A stretch of 64,000 bases of DNA from QHXQ01 sp036389395 (GTDB lineage Bacteria > Acidobacteriota > Blastocatellia > Pyrinomonadales > Pyrinomonadaceae), in assembly GCA_036389395.1 (NCBI GenBank), contig DASVPY010000034.1:62001-126000 (forward strand). The letters run 5' to 3'. The notes beneath the pieces were generated by a model. The model saw only the letters and a program-made list of their open reading frames with translations. It made no database searches and was not told the DNA's origin. The position numbers and the translations under genes were made by a program. Shown piece after piece: positions 37,178 through 43,303 of the stretch (position 1 is the stretch's first letter; each line of letters starts with the position of its first letter).

Positions 37178-38125
37178 GTGCGCCGCCACGCCATAACAAA
37201 CGCGCCCGCCCCGACCGCGCGCCGCCGCGCGCGCGCGGCCCGACGCCTCGCGCCGGTCGTCGTGCTGCTGGCGGCGCTCGCCTGCGTGTGGGGCGCGGCC
37301 CACACCCGCGCGGTCGCGCCCGCCGCGCCCGCGCCGCAGGCGCAATCGAACATAGACTTCTCGCGGTTCAAGCACGGCACGCGCGAGCACGCGGAGAAGG
37401 AGTGCGCTTTCTGCCACCAGCGCGCGGGCGACAACTCCGTCCGGCCCGCTTGGAACGGGCGCGCGTCGCTGCCCGGCCACAAGGCGTGCATCGAATGTCA
37501 CCTGCCGCAGTTCACGCAGAAGGACATCCCGATGTGCAACATCTGCCACACGAACCTGGAGAACAACTCGAACCCGCCGGTCAAAGATTTTCCGGGGCTG
37601 AAGAGTTTCTACATCAAGTTCGACCACGCGCAGCACGACACCGGCGCGGCCCGCCCGAAGGCCGGCTGCGCCGACTGCCACCGCCCCACGGGCGGGCGGC
37701 GCGCCGCGGCGCTCACCATCCCCGCGCGCCTCAACGCGCACGCCCAGTGCTACACCTGCCACACGCCGAACGCGCAAGCGAACGGGCGCGACATCGCCAA
37801 CTGCGGCGTCTGCCACGCGCAGGGCGGTTACGCCTACGTGCCGACGCCGGCCACCGGCGTCTCCTTCCGCGTCGGCTTCAGCCACGCCACGCACGGGCGG
37901 CGGCAGGGCTTGGACTGCGCCAACTGCCACAACCTGCGCCCCGGCGCGCGCCAGCGCTCCCAGGTCAGCCTGATCGCGCCGGCCCAGCACTTCGGCAACG
38001 CGCGCGCGCAGAACTGCGTCATGTGCCACAACGACCGCCGCGTCTTCAACGGCAAGCGCGTCTTCGGCGACAGCAACTTCGGCGACTGCGTGAAGTGCCA
38101 CAAGGGCGCGACGTTCCGCATGTGA
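37178..38125 (+). CDS. Nonahaem cytochrome c
   Basis: A 315-residue protein starting at GTG 37178, chosen because it places an arginine-rich signal/anchor (RRLAPVVVLLAALACVWGAA) at the N-terminus. Nine CXXCH motifs: CAFCH, CIECH, CNICH, CADCH, CYTCH, CGVCH, CANCH, CVMCH and CVKCH, spread evenly, with extra histidines (FDHAQH, FSHATH) that can serve as distal ligands. Together with its neighbours it forms a chain of periplasmic carriers. The start of the gene is 12 bp after the previous stop. Confidence 0.9.
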   Translation: MRRHAITNAPAPTARRRARAARRLAPVVVLLAALACVWGAAHTRAVAPAAPAPQAQSNIDFSRFKHGTREHAEKECAFCHQRAGDNSVRPAWNGRASLPGHKACIECHLPQFTQKDIPMCNICHTNLENNSNPPVKDFPGLKSFYIKFDHAQHDTGAARPKAGCADCHRPTGGRRAAALTIPARLNAHAQCYTCHTPNAQANGRDIANCGVCHAQGGYAYVPTPATGVSFRVGFSHATHGRRQGLDCANCHNLRPGARQRSQVSLIAPAQHFGNARAQNCVMCHNDRRVFNGKRVFGDSNFGDCVKCHKGATFRM

Positions 38126-38147
38126 CGGCGGGCGCGGGAAAAAGAAA

Positions 38148-38177
38148 TTGACAACGGTCGGGCCGCGCGTCTATAGT
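38148..38177 (+). promoter_or_regulatory. Strong sigma-70 promoter
   Basis: TTGACA, 18 bp, TATAGT, 130 bp upstream of the tetrahaem cytochrome gene; full -35 consensus and five of six at -10. The stretch after it contains TAAGGAAG, a possible ribosome-binding site at about 38293. Confidence 0.75.
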
Positions 38178-38306
38178 GCGCCGGTGTCTCCCCGTGACAC
38201 CGCCAGAGACTCGCACGCTCGCGCAAGTTTGACGCACACGTCTCTCCCGTTGACACAAACCCGCCCGGCCGCCACCGGGCCATCCCAAGGTTAAGGAAGC
38301 CCTGCT

Positions 38307-38879
38307 ATGAAACTGTTCCTGGTTTCTGTCGCCCTACTCGGCTGCGCCGCCATCTACGTCGGCAGCCCCTCGACGGCCCCGGCGGCCGCGTCCCTGCTCG
38401 TCAAGAGCAAGGTCGAGCCGAAGGAGGTTATACTCAGCAAGGACTCGAAGGACCCGAAGGGCAAGCCCGTCCTGCTGACGCACGAAGCCCACGCGACGCT
38501 GAAGTACAGCCGCGATCAGAAGTCGGTCGTCAGTTGCGCCGAGTGCCACCACACGGATCAGCCGAAGGCGGCGCTCACCGGCGTGCTCAAGACCTCTGAG
38601 CGCGAGGTGCTGCTGACCTCGGCCAACCTGAAGGAAGCCAACGCCGCGCCGGTCAAGACCTGCCGCGAGTGCCACGCCAAGGCCGATCAGAAGCCGGCGG
38701 AGTGGCCGACCATCCCAACCGTCAAGTACCCGGACGAGGACGACGAGGTCACGCTGACCAACGACGAGGCGTACCACCGCAACTGCAACACCTGTCACGA
38801 CGACGTGAAGAAGAACAACCCCGCGACCAAAGCGCCGACCACCTGCGCCGGCTGCCACAACGGCGGCGTGAAGCCCTAG
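38307..38879 (+). CDS. Tetrahaem class III cytochrome c (c3/c7-like)
   Basis: A 190-residue exported protein with signal peptide (FLVSVALLGCAAIYVGSPST). Four CXXCH motifs: CAECHH, CRECHA, CNTCHD and CAGCHN. The order HEAH...CAECHH...CRECH...AYHRNCNTCH...CAGCH matches the class III cytochrome c fold of low-potential periplasmic carriers. It has its own strong promoter, so it may be the abundant soluble shuttle for the membrane cytochromes nearby. Confidence 0.9.
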   Translation: MKLFLVSVALLGCAAIYVGSPSTAPAAASLLVKSKVEPKEVILSKDSKDPKGKPVLLTHEAHATLKYSRDQKSVVSCAECHHTDQPKAALTGVLKTSEREVLLTSANLKEANAAPVKTCRECHAKADQKPAEWPTIPTVKYPDEDDEVTLTNDEAYHRNCNTCHDDVKKNNPATKAPTTCAGCHNGGVKP

Positions 38880-38934
38880 CGTGCGCCGCGCGGGCCAGCG
38901 CCCGAAACCCTTGCACCGCTGACGCGACCGGACG

Positions 38935-38964
38935 TTGGACGTTTGGTCGCGTTAGCTTTATCAT
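38935..38964 (+). promoter_or_regulatory. Promoter of lipoprotein gene
   Basis: TTGGAC, 18 bp, TATCAT, 42 bp upstream of the ATG at 39007. Confidence 0.5.
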
Positions 38965-39006
38965 CGGGGCGCAAAATCCAAACCGCCGAAGGTCTCGAAG
39001 ACGAAC

Positions 39007-39525
39007 ATGCGACAACTGTTGACCGCCTGCGCCCTCGCCGCCGCCTGCGCCGCCGCGGCCTGCAACCCCGAAGCGACCACCAACAACACGACCACTACCA
39101 CCAACACGACCACCACCAGCACCGCGCCGCCCGCCGCGCAGCAGCCCGCGCAGCAGCCCGCCGCCCCGCCCATCTCGACCGCCCACGGCGGCGGCGGCGC
39201 GGCCGCCGGCCCGGCCGCCGCCAGCGAGCGCCCCACGGGCGTTGACACCGCCGCGCTCGACGAGAAGATCGAAAAGCTTGAGGCGAAGATCAAAGCGAAC
39301 GGCACGGCCGCGGACAGGAAGGCGCTGGCCTCGGTCTACCTACAGCGCGCCAACGTCTACCGCGACGCCGGCAGCCCGCAACTCTACAAGTTCGCCCTCG
39401 GCGACTACCGCCGCGTCCTCAAGTACGACCCCGCCAACGCCGAGGCCAAAGACAAGATGGACGAGATCGTCAGCATCTACCAGTCCATGGGCCGCCCCGT
39501 CCCCACCAACGGCCTCGATCAGTAA
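39007..39525 (+). CDS. Lipoprotein with TPR-like domain
   Basis: A 172-residue protein. Signal peptide ends in a lipobox-like AAAC (cysteine 19 in AAACNPEA), followed by a Thr/Asn- and Pro/Ala-rich linker. The C-terminal half has helical-repeat character (KALASVYLQRANVYRDAGSP, then YRRVLKYDPANAEAKDKMDE), like one or two tetratricopeptide repeats. Function unknown; its TPR style recalls the other TPR proteins near the cytochrome maturation genes. Ends at a palindromic terminator element. Confidence 0.75.
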   Translation: MRQLLTACALAAACAAAACNPEATTNNTTTTTNTTTTSTAPPAAQQPAQQPAAPPISTAHGGGGAAAGPAAASERPTGVDTAALDEKIEKLEAKIKANGTAADRKALASVYLQRANVYRDAGSPQLYKFALGDYRRVLKYDPANAEAKDKMDEIVSIYQSMGRPVPTNGLDQ

Positions 39526-39638
39526 AGGCGCAGGGCGAAAGGCGAAACGGCATCAGACGCACGTAAAACCGGGCGGCCAGCACATGTGCTGGCCGCCCGG
39601 TTTCTTTGACTTGCTTTTCGCCCTGCGCCCTGCGCCTT
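39526..39638. repeat. GGCGAAA heptamer element enclosing a 38-bp perfect palindrome
   Basis: Outer left arm GGCGCAG-GGCGAAA-GGCGAAA and outer right arm of TTTTCGC-CCTGCGC-CCTGCGC units are complementary. Between them, 39566-39603 is a perfect 38-bp palindrome with no loop (centre CATG) followed by TTTCTTTG. It separates two convergent genes and probably works as a bidirectional terminator, with the heptamer arms added outside. Confidence 0.88.
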
Positions 39639-41630
39639 TCACCCGATCTTGATGCCGATGGCTTCGAGGAACTTGGTCGGCTTGTCGCCGCCGATCATGG
39701 CGAAGACGTAGTCGTTCTTGAGCGTGGCCTTCTCCTCCTGCGTGCGCGCGTTCATCAGCACCACCTCGTCGTCCCTGATCTCCTTGATGGCCGCGCCGAA
39801 GTAGACCTTGATGCGCCCCTCGTCGATGCAGTCGTAGACCTGAATCTTGTTGCCGAACTTCAGGTCGTTCTTCAGGTCGGAGCGGATGACGAGCGTGACC
39901 TCGTTGGTCTCGTCCGCCCCGCGGAACATGATCCGGTCGCCCTGGCGGCGCGCGACCAAGTCCACCGCGCCCTCGATGGCCGAGTTGCCCGCGCCGACCA
40001 CGACGATCCGCTTGCGCTTGTAGGCGTCCGGGTCGGCCAGCTTGTACTTGACCTTGTCGTCGGTCACGCCGTCGCGCGTCACCTTCAGCTCCTCGCCCGG
40101 CACGCGCAGCTTCATGGGCGTGCCGGCCGTGCCGATGGCGAGGACGATGCGCCGCGCCTTGTAGGTCTGCGTCTCGCCCGCGCGCGCCGTCTGCATGACG
40201 AAGTAGTCGCCGTCCTCGGCCTTCTTCACCGACTTGCAACTCTCGTTCTCGTTGACGACGACGCCGTTCTCCTTCATGTTCATGAACCAGGTGTTGAGCA
40301 AGACCTCGCGCTGGTCGCCCGCGACCTTGTGGCGCGCGTCCGAGAGCGCCTGGTAGCGCTCGTCCGCGAGCTTGCCGGCGTCGATCTCGGCCTGCACGCG
40401 GTCGCCGTAGAGCTGGCGCGCCAGGTTGATCTTGTCCATCTTGGCGACCTCTTCCGGCTTGATCTTGCCCGCCGCCTCGTCCGCCAAGAGTTCCGCCACG
40501 AGGTACTTGTCCTCGGCGTCGAGTAGGGCCTCGAACTTGCGCCGCGCGCTTTCGAGCCGCGCGCGCCCGTCGGCGTCGAGCTTACCCGTCAATTCTTCTT
40601 CGAGCAGTTGCTGGTAGCGTGTGCGCGTGTCGTCGAGCGTCTTCTGCCCGGCGGCGTCAATCGTGCCGCCGCGCTCGGCGGCGAGCAGTTCCTTCATGCG
40701 CGCCTTGTCCGCGCCGTCGGCGATCTCTTCGAGCGTCTCTTCGACGTACTCTTCGAGACCGGGCAGGCGGATGCCGCCCGTCCACTCCATCGTCTCGGGT
40801 TTGAGGAAGACGTACTTGCCCTTCGGGTACTTGACGATGGTGGACATCACCGTGTCCTGCTCGACGGCGACGTACTTGAGGCCCAGCTTCTTGGCCATGA
40901 CGGCGCAGGAGAGGCCGGCCGGCCCCGCGCCGACAATCGCCACGTCGTAGTCCGCCGCGGGCGGGCCGCCGTTGCCGTCCCGCGCGTGCAGCTCGTGCGC
41001 GACGTGGACGGCGACGGCCGCGCCCTCGTTGGCGGCGTTCTTGATGAGCGGCGTGCCCGACACGTCGCCGATGATGTAGACGCCGGGCACGTTCGTCTCG
41101 AACGAGGCGTTGCGCGCCGGCACTTTGCGCGGCTGAATCTTCTTCTGCGTGTTGACGACGATGCAGGCCTTCGGGTTGACCGGGCACTCGACCTGGCACG
41201 AGGTGTCCTCCATGCACTGGTCGCGCGCAATCGGCGTGGAGACGCCGTTGACGATGGCGAGTACGTCGTGCGGGCAGGCGTCCACGCAGGCGTGGCAGCC
41301 GATGCAGCGCTCGGTCACGATCACCGGGTGCGGGTAGTTCGGCCCGTCCGGGTCGTACTTCTCCAGCAACTCCTTCGACAGGTAGATGCGCTCGTCGGCC
41401 TCCGACTTCTTGCCCGTCGGCGGCTCTTCGAGCAGGCGGCGGGCGCGGGCCGCGTCGCGCAGGGCGAAGGCCACGCCGACCACGAGCAGGAACAGGCTGA
41501 TGCCGGCCCAGCCGTACCAGGGTAGCCCGCCGAAATACTCTTTACCCGCGAGGTCGTCGCGCGTCAGCAGGTTCAGCGCGAGCAGCAGGACGGTCAGCGC
41601 GAGGATGATGATTAACTGCGACTTTTTCAT
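39639..41630 (-). CDS. Membrane [4Fe-4S] flavoprotein, apparently circularly permuted TrxR/YpdA-like
   Basis: A 663-residue protein. Two N-terminal helices (residues 6-22 and 39-57) anchor it. A ferredoxin domain follows with C109, C112, C115, C119 and a second set C139, C145, C149, C156. Next comes FETNVPGVYIIGDV (176-190), a motif normally found at the C-terminus of thioredoxin-reductase-like enzymes. Only then comes the FAD dinucleotide site VGAGPAGLSC (233-242), and the NAD(P) site VVVGAGNSAIEG near 548. A charged helical insertion fills about 295-445. The chain ends at FLEAIGIKIG, just where that C-terminal motif would usually follow. Likely moves electrons between NAD(P)H, FAD and Fe-S at the membrane. 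Third gene of the operon. Confidence 0.85.
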   Translation of the reverse strand: MKKSQLIIILALTVLLLALNLLTRDDLAGKEYFGGLPWYGWAGISLFLLVVGVAFALRDAARARRLLEEPPTGKKSEADERIYLSKELLEKYDPDGPNYPHPVIVTERCIGCHACVDACPHDVLAIVNGVSTPIARDQCMEDTSCQVECPVNPKACIVVNTQKKIQPRKVPARNASFETNVPGVYIIGDVSGTPLIKNAANEGAAVAVHVAHELHARDGNGGPPAADYDVAIVGAGPAGLSCAVMAKKLGLKYVAVEQDTVMSTIVKYPKGKYVFLKPETMEWTGGIRLPGLEEYVEETLEEIADGADKARMKELLAAERGGTIDAAGQKTLDDTRTRYQQLLEEELTGKLDADGRARLESARRKFEALLDAEDKYLVAELLADEAAGKIKPEEVAKMDKINLARQLYGDRVQAEIDAGKLADERYQALSDARHKVAGDQREVLLNTWFMNMKENGVVVNENESCKSVKKAEDGDYFVMQTARAGETQTYKARRIVLAIGTAGTPMKLRVPGEELKVTRDGVTDDKVKYKLADPDAYKRKRIVVVGAGNSAIEGAVDLVARRQGDRIMFRGADETNEVTLVIRSDLKNDLKFGNKIQVYDCIDEGRIKVYFGAAIKEIRDDEVVLMNARTQEEKATLKNDYVFAMIGGDKPTKFLEAIGIKIG

Positions 41631-41742
41631 CTTCGTCTAAGCTCGGCCGCGCGCCGCTGTCTGGGCGCGGGGCGCGTTAAGGGTGAAAAGCGCGGGCCGC
41701 TTTTGCGGGCGGCGCAAGGCCCGCCCGCGCGCCCGCGCGCCG

Positions 41743-43278
41743 CTATCTGAACAGGGCCGCGAGCAGCCCGGCGTCGTGCGCGGGCGCGACGCCCGCCACC
41801 TGCGGCGGCGCTTGCATGTAGAGCGCCGGGTTAAACAGTCGCTTGTCGCCGGCGTGCTGGACGTGGCACGAGTTGCAGTTCGGCCGGTCGGCGGCGATGA
41901 CCTGCCGCTTCGTGACCGCGTCCACCGCGCCGTTGTGGCAGACGCCGCAGGTCGTGCGCGGCGTCTGGCGGTCGATGTTGCCGACGAACGTCGTGTGGCA
42001 GGTCGAGCAGGAGACCGAGCCGTCGGAGTTGCCCTTCAGGTTGCCGACGACGCGCAGGCGCTCGTCGTGCAGCGCGTGGAACTCGGTGTTGCGCAACTGG
42101 TTCTGCGACTGACCGGGCCAGCGCGTGATGAAGTTCTGCATCCGAAGGCGGAAGTCTTCCGCCTTCGTCGCGCGCTCCTCGGCCGTCAAGCCCTCCCACA
42201 CCCACTGGCCGCCGTTAACCGGGTAGCCGAACGTGCCGCCGTGCGGCGTGTGGACGGACTTGCCGTTGTAGGTCTGCTTGTTGTTGTCGTTGTGGCAGCC
42301 GGCGCAGGTCTCGGTCGGCTCGACGCCGGGGTGGTCGAAGCTGGCGTTGACGGACTGGAGCGCGGGGCGGAACTCCGCGCCCTTGTGCTCCGTGTGGCAG
42401 TTGATGCAGTTGATGCCGGCGGCCTTGTGCTCGGCGGTCGCCGTGGCGGCGAACACCTGCGTCTGGTGGCAGTCGGCGCAAGCCTGGTTCATGCTGGCCT
42501 TGACGGCGTGGCAGGAGGTGCAGGTGTTGGCGTTCGGCTGCTTGGCGATGGCCGGCGTCATGGCCAGGGCCGTGCGCGTGTGCGGGTTCGAGACGGGCGC
42601 GGGCGAGAAGGCGTTCGTCAGCCCGAAGGCGGCGAGACCCGTCAGCACGGCGACGACCACGACCGCCCAGGTGAAGATGGCGAACGGCCACGGGCGCACC
42701 AGGTCGCGCGTGGGCGTCCAGTTGAAGCGCGCCTTGCCGAGCCGCGGCGGGGCGTGCGGGCGGAGGCCGGAGGGGCGCGTGATCTTGCCGGCCTCGCGCT
42801 TGCGCTTCTCCCAGAAGACGGCGAGCGCCGCGTCCTCGGCCTCGTCCGCCGGCTGGGCCTTGGCGGCGGCCGCCACCGCCTGCATCGAGCCGGGCGGCTC
42901 GGGCGCGCCGGGCTGGATGGTGGCGTCGCCGATGCGCACCGCCGTCTGGTAGACGACGCGCAGCGTCAAGGCCTTGCCGTCGTGCCCGACGTGGATGAAG
43001 AACGGGCCGATCTGGATGATGTCGCCGTCGGCCAGCGCCTCCTTCTCCTCGACCAGCCGGCCGTTGACCGTGGTCGAGTTCGACGGGCTGAGGTGGAAGA
43101 TGTAGAAGTGGCCGTGCACCTCTTTGACGCCCGCGTGCAGGCGCGAGACGGTCGGGTGGTTCAAGACCAGCTCGCAGTCGGGGAGCCGCCCGATGGACAG
43201 CCCCTCGGTCACGAGCGTGACGGCGTCCACCGCCTGATCCTCGCGCTCGATGATGAATGTGTTTAGCTGTGCCTTCAT
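41743..43278 (-). CDS. FHA-domain / transmembrane / heptahaem cytochrome c fusion
   Basis: A 511-residue protein. Residues 1-115 are a forkhead-associated domain with the phosphothreonine-binding residues G30-R31, S45-R46-x-H48 and N67 (SNSTTVNG). An acidic-basic linker leads to one transmembrane helix (about 198-222). Beyond it are seven CXXCH haem motifs at residues 253, 267, 291, 325, 424, 444 and 468. FHA is thus cytoplasmic and the cytochrome periplasmic. The FHA domain could dock a phosphorylated protein and so control the electron path. It lies 25 bp after the dihaem-b/Fe-S gene in the same operon. Confidence 0.9.
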   Translation of the reverse strand: MKAQLNTFIIEREDQAVDAVTLVTEGLSIGRLPDCELVLNHPTVSRLHAGVKEVHGHFYIFHLSPSNSTTVNGRLVEEKEALADGDIIQIGPFFIHVGHDGKALTLRVVYQTAVRIGDATIQPGAPEPPGSMQAVAAAAKAQPADEAEDAALAVFWEKRKREAGKITRPSGLRPHAPPRLGKARFNWTPTRDLVRPWPFAIFTWAVVVVAVLTGLAAFGLTNAFSPAPVSNPHTRTALAMTPAIAKQPNANTCTSCHAVKASMNQACADCHQTQVFAATATAEHKAAGINCINCHTEHKGAEFRPALQSVNASFDHPGVEPTETCAGCHNDNNKQTYNGKSVHTPHGGTFGYPVNGGQWVWEGLTAEERATKAEDFRLRMQNFITRWPGQSQNQLRNTEFHALHDERLRVVGNLKGNSDGSVSCSTCHTTFVGNIDRQTPRTTCGVCHNGAVDAVTKRQVIAADRPNCNSCHVQHAGDKRLFNPALYMQAPPQVAGVAPAHDAGLLAALFR

Positions 43279-43303
43279 GCTCGGTTCCGGTTCGGACAGG
43301 GGA

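Noticed and set aside
41270..41310. CXXCH haem site in the flavoprotein (CIGCH)
   Set aside because: It is the first part of a C-x2-C-x2-C-x3-C [4Fe-4S] motif; the resemblance to a haem motif is chance.
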